This document shows, piece after piece, positions 28,763 through 39,410 of a stretch of 64,000 nt of DNA. The DNA comes from Sulfitobacter sp. THAF37 (GTDB lineage Bacteria > Pseudomonadota > Alphaproteobacteria > Rhodobacterales > Rhodobacteraceae): NCBI RefSeq assembly GCF_009363555.1, contig NZ_CP045372.1, positions 2,553,501 through 2,617,500 of the forward strand. The letters run 5' to 3'. Numbering within the stretch: position 1 is the stretch's first letter; each line of letters opens with the position of its first letter. Made by a program: the position numbers and the translations under genes. The notes beneath the pieces are model-generated. The model did no database searches and had not been told where the DNA came from. It was given only the letters and a program-made list of their open reading frames with translations.

Positions 28763-28818
28763 TTGCAAAAAGGCATGAGAAAGAGGCAAGTTCTCAAAAT
28801 GGCTTTGCATTTTTGCAA
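28763..28818. promoter_or_regulatory. Nested dyads in the mmsA / LysR intergenic region
   Basis: Outer arms TTGCAAAAA (28763-28771) and TTTTTGCAA (28810-28818); inner arms TGAGAA (28776-28781) and TTCTCA (28791-28796) with a 9-bp spacer. The inner pair has LysR-site proportions. It is the likely control site for the divergent mmsA and LysR genes. Confidence 0.6.
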
Positions 28819-28844
28819 TATGAGCGGGGCCGGGGTCTGACGCT

Positions 28845-29738
28845 TTGGAAAACTGGGACGACATGCGCCTGTTCCTCGCGGTGGCGCGCGAAAGCAGCCT
28901 GTCCGGCGCGGGCAAGGTGCTGCGGCTGGATCCCGCCACGCTGGGCCGCCGCGTCGCGCGGTTGGAAAAGGCGCTGGAGGTGGTGCTGTTCGTGAAATCT
29001 CCTCAGGGTTACGCGCTGACAGAGGCGGGCGCGCAGCTGATGGAACGGGCGGCGGCGGTGGAACAGGCGGTGCGGATGGCCTCTGCCGGGGTGGCGGGGC
29101 CAAGCGACCGGATGACCGGCCAGATCCGCATCGGCGCGCCGGACGGGGCCGCGAATTTCCTGCTGCCGCAGGTCTGCGCGGCGCTGGGGCGCGATCATCC
29201 CGAACTCGACATCCAGATCGTGGCCCTGCCGCGGGTGTTCAACCTGTCCCGGCGCGAGGCCGACATGGCGATCGGCGTTTCGGCCCCCACGGCGGGGCGG
29301 CTGATCGTGCAGAAGGTCAGCGATTACCACCTGCATCTGGCGGCCTCGGCGGATTATCTGGCCGCCCACGGCAGGCCGCAATCGGTCGCGGACCTGAAGG
29401 ATCTGCGCATCGTGGGCTATATCCCCGACATGATCTTTGACCGCGAGCTTGACTATCTGGCGGATCTTGGGCTGTCCCGCGTGGCGCTGGCCTCGAATTC
29501 GGTGTCCGTTCAGCTTCAGATGGTCGCGCGGGGCGGGGGAATCGGCGTGGTGCATGACTTCGTGCTGCCCTTCGCACCCGAAGTCGAGCGGATACTGACC
29601 GACGCGGTGAGCCTGAAGCGGTCGTTCTACCTGATCCGACATGCAGACGACAAGTCCAACCGCAGGTTGAGCCGCTTTGCCGATCTGTTTGGCGCGGCGA
29701 TCCGCGCGGAACTGAGCCGTCTGGAGGCAAAAGCTTGA
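28845..29738 (+). CDS. LysR family transcriptional regulator
   Basis: A 297-residue regulator with an N-terminal winged helix-turn-helix (about 1-60: FLAVARESSLSGAGKVL, LGRRVARLEKAL) and a C-terminal substrate-binding-like domain (about 90-290). The start is a TTG at 28845 giving MENWDDMRLF; an ATG six codons later (28863) is possible but would trim the family's usual N-terminus. Divergence from mmsA suggests it controls valine or propionyl-CoA metabolism; the effector is unknown. Confidence 0.88.
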   Translation: MENWDDMRLFLAVARESSLSGAGKVLRLDPATLGRRVARLEKALEVVLFVKSPQGYALTEAGAQLMERAAAVEQAVRMASAGVAGPSDRMTGQIRIGAPDGAANFLLPQVCAALGRDHPELDIQIVALPRVFNLSRREADMAIGVSAPTAGRLIVQKVSDYHLHLAASADYLAAHGRPQSVADLKDLRIVGYIPDMIFDRELDYLADLGLSRVALASNSVSVQLQMVARGGGIGVVHDFVLPFAPEVERILTDAVSLKRSFYLIRHADDKSNRRLSRFADLFGAAIRAELSRLEAKA

Positions 29739-29798
29739 CAGGTCAGCACATTACGGCAACGCTTGACCCAAGGATATGCATCTACAAGGAGGATGGTC

Positions 29799-30233
29799 AT
29801 GCTGGTGTCGCAAATTCTCAAGTCGAAGTCGGACGATGCGGTGGTGACGTCGGCGCCGACGATGCGGATATCGGAGGCCGCCCGGATGCTGTCGGACAAG
29901 CGGATCGGCACGCTGGTCATCTCGAAGGACGGCAAGACACCGGACGGCATCCTGTCCGAGCGCGACATCGTGCGCGAACTGGGCCGCCAGGGGGCGGGCT
30001 GTCTCGACATGACGGTGGACAAGCTGATGACCACCAAGCTCGTGACCTGCAGCCGGGACGACAGGGCCGACGAGATCCTGCAGAAGATGACCGATGGCCG
30101 CTTTCGCCACATGCCGGTGATCGAGGACGGCGCGCTGGTCGGGCTGATCTCGCTCGGTGACGTGGTCAAGGCGCGGCTGACCGAACTGGCGATGGAAAAG
30201 AATGCCCTGGAAGGCATGATCATGGGCCATTAG
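29799..30233 (+). CDS. CBS-domain pair protein
   Basis: A 144-residue stand-alone pair of CBS domains (first about 10-66, second about 73-133), which usually bind adenosine nucleotides such as AMP or ATP and regulate partner proteins. Motifs GTLVISKDGKTPDGILSERDIV and HMPVIEDGALVGLISLGDVV are classic. I chose the ATG at 29799 since AAGGAGG sits 7 bp upstream; an ATG at 29793 is too close to that site. No partner is obvious next to it. Confidence 0.9.
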   Translation: MLVSQILKSKSDDAVVTSAPTMRISEAARMLSDKRIGTLVISKDGKTPDGILSERDIVRELGRQGAGCLDMTVDKLMTTKLVTCSRDDRADEILQKMTDGRFRHMPVIEDGALVGLISLGDVVKARLTELAMEKNALEGMIMGH

Positions 30234-30346
30234 GGCCGCGAGCCCGGGCTGCGGATTACCCTGCGACGCGGGGCGCATTAGTGCTTGCGCCCGTGATGCG
30301 CACATGATTGCTTGCCCGCGACAAAAGACCAGACACAGGACAGCCC

Positions 30347-30838
30347 ATGCGCATCGGCCTTTATCCCGGCACCTTCGACCCCATCACCCTGGGGCATATC
30401 GACATCATCCGCCGGGCCTCAAGGCTGGTGGACAAGCTGGTGATCGGCGTCGCCATCAACCGCGACAAGGGGCCGCTGTTCGACCTGGACGAACGGGTTG
30501 CGATGATCGAGGATGAATGCGCCCGGCTGACCCGCGAAACCGGGGTCGAGGTGGTGGTCCATCCTTTCGAGAACCTGCTGATCAACTGCGCCCGCGACGT
30601 CGGCGCGCAGATCATCGTGCGCGGCCTGCGCGCGGTTGCGGATTTCGAATACGAATACCAGATGGTCGGCATGAACCGGCAGCTGGACGACAGCATCGAA
30701 ACGGTCTTCCTCATGGCCGAGGCGCAGCATCAGGCCATCGCCAGCAAGCTGGTCAAGGAAATCGCCCGCCTGGAAGGGGACGTGAGCAAGTTCGTCACCC
30801 CCCGCGTCAACGCCAAGCTGCTGGAGCGGTTCGGCTGA
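30347..30838 (+). CDS. coaD: Phosphopantetheine adenylyltransferase
   Basis: A 163-residue nucleotidyltransferase making dephospho-CoA from 4'-phosphopantetheine and ATP, the fourth step of coenzyme A synthesis. GTFDPITLGHIDII (about 8-21) holds the TxGH catalytic motif; RGLRAVADFEYE and IASKLVKEIA (ISSTxVKE type) complete the active site. Normal length. Its end is 2 bp from the convergent GAPDH gene, so there is no room for a terminator between them. Confidence 0.97.
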   Translation: MRIGLYPGTFDPITLGHIDIIRRASRLVDKLVIGVAINRDKGPLFDLDERVAMIEDECARLTRETGVEVVVHPFENLLINCARDVGAQIIVRGLRAVADFEYEYQMVGMNRQLDDSIETVFLMAEAQHQAIASKLVKEIARLEGDVSKFVTPRVNAKLLERFG

Positions 30839-30840
30839 GC

Positions 30841-31845
30841 CTACATGCGGCTGGCGATCACGCCCGCCGTGTCGAGCATCCGGTTGGAAAACGCCCATTC
30901 GTTGTCGTACCACGCCAGCACCCGCAGCAGGGTGCCGTCCTGCACGCGCGTCTGATCGGTGGCAAAGACCGCCGAATGCGGGTTGCCGCGAAAATCGCTT
31001 GAAACCAGCTTGCGGTCGGTCACGCCGACCACCCCCTTCAGCGGCCCCTCTGCCGCCGCGGCGCGAAAGGCGTCGTTCACGTCCTCGGCGGTGGCGGGCC
31101 GGTCCAGCGTCACCACCAGATCGCAACAGGACACGTCGGGTGTGGGCACCCGGATCGCATGGCTGGTGATGTGTCCGGCAAGCTCCGGCAACACCAGATC
31201 CAGCGTGCGCGAGGCGCTGGTGGAGGTCGGCACCATCGACAGCGCCCCGGCGCGCGCGCGGTAGAGGTCTTCATGCGCGGCATCCGTCAGGCTCTGGGAA
31301 TTGGTGTAGCAATGCACGGTGGTCATCATGCCGCGCTGGATGCCGAAGGCGCGGTGCAGGACATCCACCACCGGCACCAGACAATTGGTGGTGCAGGACC
31401 CGTTGGACACGACCCGGTCCGCCGTCGTCAAGCTGTCGTGGTTGATGCCGTAGACCACCGTCTTGGCCTCACCCTTGGCCGGGCCCGAGATCAGGACACG
31501 CCCCGCGCCGTTGCGCAGATGCGCCTCGGCGTGGACGGGGTCGGTCATGTGCCCGGTGCATTCCAGCGCGATGTCCACATCCTGCCAGTTCAGCCGTTCC
31601 GGCCGGGGTTCGGCAGTCACCCGGATCGGGCCGCGGCCCACGTCCATCGTGCCGTCCCCCAGTGTCACGGTGCCGGGATAGGTGCCATGCACGGAATCGA
31701 ATTCGAACAGATGCGCGGCTGTTTCCAGCGGCGCGAGATCGTTGATCGCCACCACCTCTATGTCGCCGGGCGCACGCGCCATCAACGCCCGCAGCACCGA
31801 GCGGCCGATGCGTCCGAACCCGTTGATCCCCAGCCTGATGGTCAT
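30841..31845 (-). CDS. gap: Glyceraldehyde-3-phosphate dehydrogenase, divergent type
   Basis: A 334-residue type I GAPDH that makes 1,3-bisphosphoglycerate with NAD(P)+. The Rossmann GFGRIGR (9-15), catalytic Cys151 (NGSCTTNC) and a TVHCYT histidine segment are present. It deviates from the consensus: SNGSC instead of SNASC, and at the inorganic-phosphate site PTSTSAS with Ser210 where Gly is normally found. It may therefore be a second, specialised GAPDH of the cell. The gene stands alone, convergent to coaD. Confidence 0.9.
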   Translation of the reverse strand: MTIRLGINGFGRIGRSVLRALMARAPGDIEVVAINDLAPLETAAHLFEFDSVHGTYPGTVTLGDGTMDVGRGPIRVTAEPRPERLNWQDVDIALECTGHMTDPVHAEAHLRNGAGRVLISGPAKGEAKTVVYGINHDSLTTADRVVSNGSCTTNCLVPVVDVLHRAFGIQRGMMTTVHCYTNSQSLTDAAHEDLYRARAGALSMVPTSTSASRTLDLVLPELAGHITSHAIRVPTPDVSCCDLVVTLDRPATAEDVNDAFRAAAAEGPLKGVVGVTDRKLVSSDFRGNPHSAVFATDQTRVQDGTLLRVLAWYDNEWAFSNRMLDTAGVIASRM

Positions 31846-31858
31846 TGCGGCACCTTTT

Positions 31859-31884
31859 GATCAAATTGCGACGGCCAATTGATC
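31859..31884. promoter_or_regulatory. Dyad immediately upstream of the GAPDH gene
   Basis: GATCAAATTG (31859-31868), 7 bp, CAATTGATC (31876-31884); one unpaired base. It ends 14 bp from the ATG next to the AAAAGG ribosome site, so it could be an operator or a 5'-UTR hairpin. Confidence 0.45.
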
Positions 31885-31959
31885 GCGCCGCGCCGGGGCC
31901 GAGTCAACCGGGCTGGCGACAGAATCAAGTACCGATACAATTCCGTGCCCGGACAGGAC

Positions 31960-32460
31960 CTAGCTGGTGCAGGGGGCGATCGGGATCACCGCGACCGCCT
32001 GATCCGAAAACGGCATGTCCAGCGTCGTCTCACCCATCACCAGTGTGACCATCGCGCCCTCGATCTCGCTGCCTGCGATGGTCTCGGGGCGGCCTGTACC
32101 GCTGTCGTCCACATCCAGCGAAAAGCTGACCGCGCCGCCGGAGGGCAGTCCGGCCAGGTTCAGCGTCAGCACCGTGTCTCCGTCAGACAGGTCCGGCAGG
32201 CCCAGCAGCGCGCCACGGCCCTCGATCACCTCGAACGGCTGGTGGACGTCCACGCCCGCGCCGCCCGGTGTCGTGTCGAACAGCAGACCGGCGGGGGCGG
32301 CGCCGATGTCCAGCGTCAGCGTCGCCTCGGCCAGCGGACAGGTGCCGTCGTTGGTCAGCACAAAGCGGTCCTCGGGCGCGCCTTCGATGAAGCGCAGGCT
32401 GAGGTCGGCCTGGGCGCTGCCAGCCCAAAGCAGCAGAAGGCAGGTTGCGGTACGGATCAT
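31960..32460 (-). CDS. Small exported beta-rich hypothetical protein
   Basis: A 166-residue protein with a signal peptide (MIRTATCLLLLWAGSAQA) and a mature part of alternating beta strands, beginning LSLRFIEGAPEDRFVLTNDG. Two cysteines in the mature part (Cys near residue 41 and one in the last three residues) could form a disulphide. Similar Rhodobacterales proteins are often labelled aggregation factor core, but no function is shown. It lies on the opposite side of a gap from gap (114 bp) and next to the aspartoacylase-like gene (55 bp). Confidence 0.72.
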   Translation of the reverse strand: MIRTATCLLLLWAGSAQADLSLRFIEGAPEDRFVLTNDGTCPLAEATLTLDIGAAPAGLLFDTTPGGAGVDVHQPFEVIEGRGALLGLPDLSDGDTVLTLNLAGLPSGGAVSFSLDVDDSGTGRPETIAGSEIEGAMVTLVMGETTLDMPFSDQAVAVIPIAPCTS

Positions 32461-32515
32461 CCGGCGGCTCCTTTTCGGTCAGCGCGACAGGTAGCGCGCG
32501 CAGGGGCCATAGCAA

Positions 32516-33558
32516 TCAGATGATTTCGTCTTCGTCGAACAGCGGGTCGCTTTCCAGCTGGGTGGCCAGATTGTCCACCGTGGCCTCCGCCGCGCGGGGG
32601 CTCAGCTGAGCAAGGTGGAACACCGCGTCGCCCTCGTTCACCACGGGCAAAATCGCGCGGCCGATCAGGATGCCTGCCTCGGGCGCGATCAGATCCGTCT
32701 CCACCGCGCCGAAAGGGTCGGAGACGGTGGCCAGCACATCGCCTTCTTCCACGGTTTCGCCTTCGGCGCGGAAGGTCCGCAAGAGCCCGCCCGCCGGGGC
32801 CCGAAGCCAATGGGACGAGGTGCACAGATAGGGGGCGACCCGTGCATTTGCGATGCCCTTGGCGGGCAGCATGTCATGGCCGCGCAGCACCCGCAGGATG
32901 CCCGCGACACCGGCGCGCACCGCCATCTCGTCAAACCGCAGCCCTTCGCCCGCCTCGTAGAGCAGGATCGGCACGCCATGTTTGCCCGCCACCGCCCGCA
33001 GGGACCCGTCGCGCAGCCCCGAGGTCAGCACCACGGGTGCGCCGAAATCCAGCGCCATCTTCTGAGTGACCTTGTCCGAGGGCGACACCCGCACCTGCGG
33101 CAGGTTGGTGCGGTGGATTGCGGCGGAATGCAGGTCGATCCCGAAGTCGCAACGCAGGACCACCTCCTGCAGGAAGATATGCGCCAGCCGCGCGCCCAGC
33201 GACCCCGAGGGATGACCCGGAAAACAGCGGTTCAGGTCGCGCCGGTCGGGCAGGTAGCGCGAGCGGCTGAGAAACCCGAAGGAGTTGACCACCGGGATCA
33301 CCAGCAGCGTGCCCCGCAGGGATCTGAGCTGCGGCGCGCGCAGCAGGCGGCGCACGATCTCGACGCCGATCACCTCGTCGCCGTGCACGGCGGCGCTGAC
33401 GAACATGGTGGGGCCGGGGCGCTTGCCGTGGTGGACTTCGACCGACAGGTGAACAGGCGTGTGATCGGGCAGGATGGAGACCGGAAGGTCGACGTTCAGG
33501 CTGGTGCCGGGGGCGACGGACTGCCCGGCGATCTCGAACGGCGCGCGTCTGGCGCTCA

Positions 33559-33559
<1 letters not shown>
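32516..33559 (-). CDS. Succinylglutamate desuccinylase / aspartoacylase family hydrolase
   Basis: A 347-residue zinc-dependent carboxypeptidase-like protein. The zinc site starts with His59-Gly-Asp-Glu62 (AAVHGDEVIG) and continues at DLHSAAIHR; DRRDLNRCFPG carries the substrate-binding Arg/Asn. Its C-terminal extension (about 255-345) looks like a barrel-sandwich/biotinyl-like fold (GETVEEGDVLATVSDPFG). The substrate is an N-acyl amino acid or similar amide, not identified. Its ATG overlaps the trpE stop by 1 bp (TGATG), so the two are coupled. Confidence 0.88.
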
Positions 33560-35070
<1,511 letters not shown>

Positions 35071-35082
35071 ATGCGCCGCCGA

Positions 35083-36924
35083 TCAGGGAAAGTTGACATG
35101 GACGGCCTGAAGCGCCCGCTGATCGACCTGCGGTCCGGCGCGGCGCACCACATCGTCGGCGAAGACGGCGTAAAGGTCCTGCGACAGGTTCTGATCCAGC
35201 TGTTCGGAGAGCTGACCGCGCAGGGCCGCGGTTTCGTCGTCCGCCTCGGGGTCCGCGATGTCATCAAGGCGGACGATGAACACCTGACCGTCACCGGGCA
35301 GCACGCTCACATCGCCCGGTGTCATGTCGAACACCGTTTCCATGAAGTTTTCCGGCGTTCCTTCGATAAAGGCGCGGCGGGTCTGGTTCTGTGCGACCGT
35401 GGCGTCCAGCCCCGCTTCTTCGAACGACGCATCGTCGCCCAGTGACTGCGCCAGATCGTTGGCCTGTGCGCTCAACTCCTCAACCGTTTGCTGTGCCTCC
35501 CAAGCGGCGCGCACGTCGTCGCGGGCCTGCTCGAAAGGTTCGGGGCGCTCTTCCAGCTGCTCGTCCAGCCGCAGGGCAAAGACGCCGCCGTCTTCCAGCT
35601 GTTCGATCCGGGGGAAGTCCGACGCCGTGACATCGGCCGCCGCGTCGCGAAAGCCTGTGTAGGCGGCGATGCCCTCGCTGCTTTCGGGGGTCCAGTCGAT
35701 GGTCCCGAGGGTCAGCTTGGTCTCTTCGGCCATCTGTTCGAGCGACGCGCCCCCCGCGAGCCGGTCGTCAAGTTCCTGGGCACGGGCCTCGACCGCGCGG
35801 GCGGCACGGCTTGCGGCCAGTTCGGCTTCCAGCGCGGGGCGCGCATCGTCAAAGCTGGTGTTCTGCGCCGGCAGCACGCCGTTCACCCGGAACAGGGCGG
35901 GCCCCAGAGAGCTGGGCAGGGGGCCGACCACATCGCCCACCTCGGCACCAAAGACCGCTTCGCCTGCGGCGTCCAGTTCCAGCCGGGACAAATCGCCCAT
36001 GTCGATATCGGCCAGGTCAAGCCCGCGTTCCTGCACCAGCGCGTTGAAGGTGGTGCCATCGACCTCAAGCGCGGCGGCGGCGCGGTCGGCGGCGTCCTGA
36101 TCGGCAAAGACCAGGCGTTCGACCAGACGCCGCTCGGGCTGCTGGAATTCCGCGGCGCGATCGTCATAGGCGCGGCGCAGTTCGTCTTCGGGCACTTCGA
36201 CCTCGTCCAGCATGTCTTCGGGCGACAGCCAGACATATGTGATCTTCTTGGTCAGGGGCAGCATGAAGGCGTCCTGATTCTCAGCGTAGTACGCCTGCAA
36301 CTGCGCCTCGGTCGGCTCTGCCACCGGTTCGGCCAGATCGTCGCTGTCCAGCACGCTCCAGGTAAAGCTGCGTTCCTGCGCGATGAAGGTCATCAGCGTC
36401 TCGGCATAGGTGTCGGGCATGACGACACCGCTGGTGACTGCCCGCTGCAACAGGGTGCGCGCCGCCTCCTCGCGCAGGGAGGTTTCGAAGTCCGCCTCGG
36501 ACAGGCCGCCCTGCTGCAGGGCAAAGCGATAGGCCTCGCGGTCGAAGGTGCCATCGACGCCCTGGAAGGCGGGAATGTCCAGAATGTCCTCGCGCAGGGC
36601 TTCGTCGCCGATGGACAGGCCCAGCTGGGATGTCTCGTGATCCAGCGCGCGGTTGCGCACGAGGCGCTGAAGCACCGCACGGTCCAGCCCGATCTCCTGC
36701 GCGCGGGCAAAGGGCAGGCTTTCCCCGGTCTGCTGTTCGATGGCGCGGATCTCGTTCTGCAGCTGGCGGGCGTAGGCATCCACCGGGATCGACTTGTCCC
36801 CGACCGTGCCGATGGACCGCAGGTTGCCGGACAGGTTGACCGCCCCGAAGCCGCCCAGCCCGAGGATCAGAAGACCCATCAGAATCCACATTGCGGTTTT
36901 AGAAATGCTCGACCCTTTGGCCAT
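35083..36924 (-). CDS. ppiD: PpiD-type periplasmic folding factor (SurA-like N-terminal domain)
   Basis: A 613-residue protein anchored by one N-terminal helix (about 12-32: WILMGLLILGLGGFGAV) with a periplasmic SurA/PpiD-like chaperone domain (about 38-170), a degenerate parvulin region (about 240-360) and a further helical C-terminus rich in Asp/Glu. PpiD works with the Sec translocon on newly exported proteins. It lies directly before trpE (12 bp). Confidence 0.9.
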   Translation of the reverse strand: MAKGSSISKTAMWILMGLLILGLGGFGAVNLSGNLRSIGTVGDKSIPVDAYARQLQNEIRAIEQQTGESLPFARAQEIGLDRAVLQRLVRNRALDHETSQLGLSIGDEALREDILDIPAFQGVDGTFDREAYRFALQQGGLSEADFETSLREEAARTLLQRAVTSGVVMPDTYAETLMTFIAQERSFTWSVLDSDDLAEPVAEPTEAQLQAYYAENQDAFMLPLTKKITYVWLSPEDMLDEVEVPEDELRRAYDDRAAEFQQPERRLVERLVFADQDAADRAAAALEVDGTTFNALVQERGLDLADIDMGDLSRLELDAAGEAVFGAEVGDVVGPLPSSLGPALFRVNGVLPAQNTSFDDARPALEAELAASRAARAVEARAQELDDRLAGGASLEQMAEETKLTLGTIDWTPESSEGIAAYTGFRDAAADVTASDFPRIEQLEDGGVFALRLDEQLEERPEPFEQARDDVRAAWEAQQTVEELSAQANDLAQSLGDDASFEEAGLDATVAQNQTRRAFIEGTPENFMETVFDMTPGDVSVLPGDGQVFIVRLDDIADPEADDETAALRGQLSEQLDQNLSQDLYAVFADDVVRRAGPQVDQRALQAVHVNFP

Positions 36925-37009
36925 GTGTCATCACCCTTTTTCGCTTTCGCAACTGTCTATGCGTCCCGCCCGCGCGGGGCAAGCAGCTATACGGTTTCGG
37001 GCATACCGA

Positions 37010-38188
37010 TCAGCCCTGTGGCAGGTCCGCCAGCCGGTCAAAGAGACGACCGATGCCTGTCGCGTCGAGATTGGCAAAGGCGAGGCGCAGCTGCCGCTCT
37101 CCGGTGGCATCGCCCTCGGGGCAGAACATGGTGCCGGGCAGGCAGAGAATGCCCGCGCTGCGCACCAGCTCCGGCGCCAGGGTCGCGGCGCTTTGGTCAA
37201 AGGGATGGCGCATGTAGGCGAAGTACCCCCCGAGGCCCAGCAGCTTCCAGCCAAGCGGCTCCAGCCGGGGCATGTTGGCGGAAATCGCGGCGCGGCGGGC
37301 CAGGATCTCGTCCCGCTCTCCGGCCAGCCACTGGCCGAGGTTGCGCATCCCCCAGAGCGCCGCGTGCTGGCCCAGCTGCGCGGGGCAGATCGCCACGGTG
37401 TCGAGGAACTTCTCCGCCTCCGCCAGGCGTCTGTCGGAGGTGATCATCGCGCCCACGCGGTGGCCGGTCAGACGGTACGCCTTGGAAAAGGAATAGAGGT
37501 GGATCAGCGTATCGGCCCAGTCCGGGTCCTGAAACAGGGCATGGGGCGGGCCGCTGCGGCTGTCGAAATCGCGGTAGGTCTCGTCCAGGATCAGCGCGAT
37601 GCCGTGCCGCCGGGCAAGGTCGAAGAAGGCCTGCACCAGATCGGCGGGGTATTCGACGCCGCCGGGATTGTTCGGCGTGACCAGTGCGATGGCGCGGGTG
37701 CGCGGGGTGATCAGCGCCGCCGCCCGGTCGGGATCGGGCAGCAGGTCCGCTTCCGTAACCAGCGGGATCGCGGCGACGCCCGACATGTCGAGCCACATTT
37801 TATGATTGAAATACCAAGGCGTTGGCAGGATGACTTCATCCCCTTCGGCACAGAGCGTGGCGATGGCGGCGGCAAAGGCCTGATTGCAGCCCGACGTGAT
37901 GCAGACCTGCGCGGGATTGACCGCGCCGCCGTAATGCCGCGCGGTATTGGCGGCCAGTTCCGCGCGCAGATCCGGCAGGCCCAGCACGGGGCCGTAGAGA
38001 TGCGCCTCGTCGTTTTGCAGGGCGACATCGGCCATCGCCTGTCGCAGCGCCTGCGGCGGCGGGTCCACGGGGGCGGCCTGGCTGACGTTGATCAGCGGAC
38101 GGTCGGGGGCAAAGCGCACCCCGTCAAGCCAGCGCCGGGCCTCCATCACGGGCGGGGCAAAGGTGGTCGCGGTGCGGGGCAGCGGCAT
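37010..38188 (-). CDS. PLP-dependent aminotransferase class I/II
   Basis: A 392-residue fold-type I aminotransferase. ITSGCNQAFAAAI (about 89-101) and TPNNPGGVEYP hold the cofactor pocket; YSFSKAYRLTGHRVG carries the Schiff-base lysine; GYFAYMRHPF and RLAFAN near the end bind the substrate carboxylate. The precise amino donor is not clear. The start is uncertain: ATG at 38188 has AAAAGGA at the right distance, a GTG at 38206 would add six residues. Confidence 0.88.
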   Translation of the reverse strand: MPLPRTATTFAPPVMEARRWLDGVRFAPDRPLINVSQAAPVDPPPQALRQAMADVALQNDEAHLYGPVLGLPDLRAELAANTARHYGGAVNPAQVCITSGCNQAFAAAIATLCAEGDEVILPTPWYFNHKMWLDMSGVAAIPLVTEADLLPDPDRAAALITPRTRAIALVTPNNPGGVEYPADLVQAFFDLARRHGIALILDETYRDFDSRSGPPHALFQDPDWADTLIHLYSFSKAYRLTGHRVGAMITSDRRLAEAEKFLDTVAICPAQLGQHAALWGMRNLGQWLAGERDEILARRAAISANMPRLEPLGWKLLGLGGYFAYMRHPFDQSAATLAPELVRSAGILCLPGTMFCPEGDATGERQLRLAFANLDATGIGRLFDRLADLPQG

Positions 38189-38272
38189 CGGCATGTCCTT
38201 TTGCACCGGCGGACGTGGGGGGTGCCCCTCACGTTCCCCGGCGGTCTTTACGGTCAGGGGATGGGCAAGGGG

Positions 38273-38791
38273 TCAGTCCCGGCCCCGGTAGGGTTCGACA
38301 TATTGCAGCGCCATGTCCCAGGGAAAGAAGATCCAGGTGTCCTGGCTGACCTCGGTGATGAAGGTATCGACCTGCGGGCGGCCCTTGGGCTTGGCGTAGA
38401 CGGTGGCGAAATGCGCCTTGGGGTACATCCTGCGCACGACTTCCAGTGTCTTGCCGCTGTCCACCAGGTCGTCGATGATCAGGATGCCGGTGCCGTCGCC
38501 CATCAGCGCGGCATCGGGGGATTTCAGCACCTGCGCGTCCGACTGGTCCTGATGGTCGTAGGATTTGACCGAGATCGTGTCGACCGTCCGGATGTCCAGC
38601 TCGCGCGCCGCGATCATCGCGGGGGCCATGCCGCCACGGGTGATCGCAACCACCGCGCGCCAGCCGCCATTGTCGGGGCCCATGCCGTCCAGCCGCCAGG
38701 CCAGCGCACGGCTGTCGCGGTGGATCTGGTCCCACGAGATGTGAAAGCCTTTTTCATGGGGCAGGCGGTTGGCGTCGCGTTTGTCGGACAT
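38273..38791 (-). CDS. gpt: Xanthine-guanine phosphoribosyltransferase
   Basis: A 172-residue purine salvage enzyme that joins xanthine or guanine to PRPP. The PRPP-binding motif [13 protein letters not shown] (about 103-115) is intact, and the size and overall sequence fit Gpt. It is 4 bp from the LysE-type gene, so both are probably in one transcript. Confidence 0.94.
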   Translation of the reverse strand: MSDKRDANRLPHEKGFHISWDQIHRDSRALAWRLDGMGPDNGGWRAVVAITRGGMAPAMIAARELDIRTVDTISVKSYDHQDQSDAQVLKSPDAALMGDGTGILIIDDLVDSGKTLEVVRRMYPKAHFATVYAKPKGRPQVDTFITEVSQDTWIFFPWDMALQYVEPYRGRD

Positions 38792-38795
38792 GGCG

Positions 38796-39401
38796 TTACC
38801 TTTCGATCAGCAGCCGGACGCCGAAGGCCCCCAGCAGCAGGGCGGCGATGCGGTCGAAGACCGGTTTCAGACGCAGATAGCCCTGCCGCGCAACCGGGGT
38901 GCTGAGCAAGGTGGCAAAAAGACTGTAGAACAGGATTTCCAGCGTCACATGGTTGAACACGACAAAGGCGATTTCGCCCGTGGTCATGCCCTTGGGAAAG
39001 ACCACGAGGATCAGGGCGGCGGCAAAGAGCATTGATTTGGGGTTGCCAAGGTTCACCAGCGCACCGGCCAGAAGGTGGCGGCCGGCCGGTCGGGGCAGTG
39101 CATCGCCGGGGGGCGTGCGGGCATGGCGCCAGGTCTGCACCGCGATCCAGATCAGATAGAGCGCGCCTGCCACCTTCAGCGTGACATAGGCCCAGGGGGC
39201 AAGTGCCAGCAGCCTGTCGAGCCCCAGAAAGGCCGAGGCGGTCCAGCAGCCCGCCGCCAGTGCCAGCCCCAGACCGCTGAGCAGCCCCGCGACGCGGCCC
39301 GCGCTGACAGTCGTCCTGATGACAAAGATCATGGCGGCACCGGGGCTCGCCAGGGCGGCCAGCAGCAGCAGGTTGAACGCGGCGAGGCTTTCCAGGCTCA
39401 T
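38796..39401 (-). CDS. LysE/RhtB family amino-acid exporter
   Basis: A 201-residue six-helix inner-membrane protein with the family N-terminus ([31 protein letters not shown]) and [17 protein letters not shown] in the middle. Members export amino acids or derivatives; the substrate is not predictable. It sits between fabI (9 bp) and gpt (4 bp) in a leftward run. Confidence 0.88.
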   Translation of the reverse strand: MSLESLAAFNLLLLAALASPGAAMIFVIRTTVSAGRVAGLLSGLGLALAAGCWTASAFLGLDRLLALAPWAYVTLKVAGALYLIWIAVQTWRHARTPPGDALPRPAGRHLLAGALVNLGNPKSMLFAAALILVVFPKGMTTGEIAFVVFNHVTLEILFYSLFATLLSTPVARQGYLRLKPVFDRIAALLLGAFGVRLLIER

Positions 39402-39410
39402 CGGCTCAGG

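Noticed and set aside
38213..38234. A hairpin downstream of gpt as a terminator
   Set aside because: The stem contains mismatches and has no T-run on the minus strand, so I did not list it.
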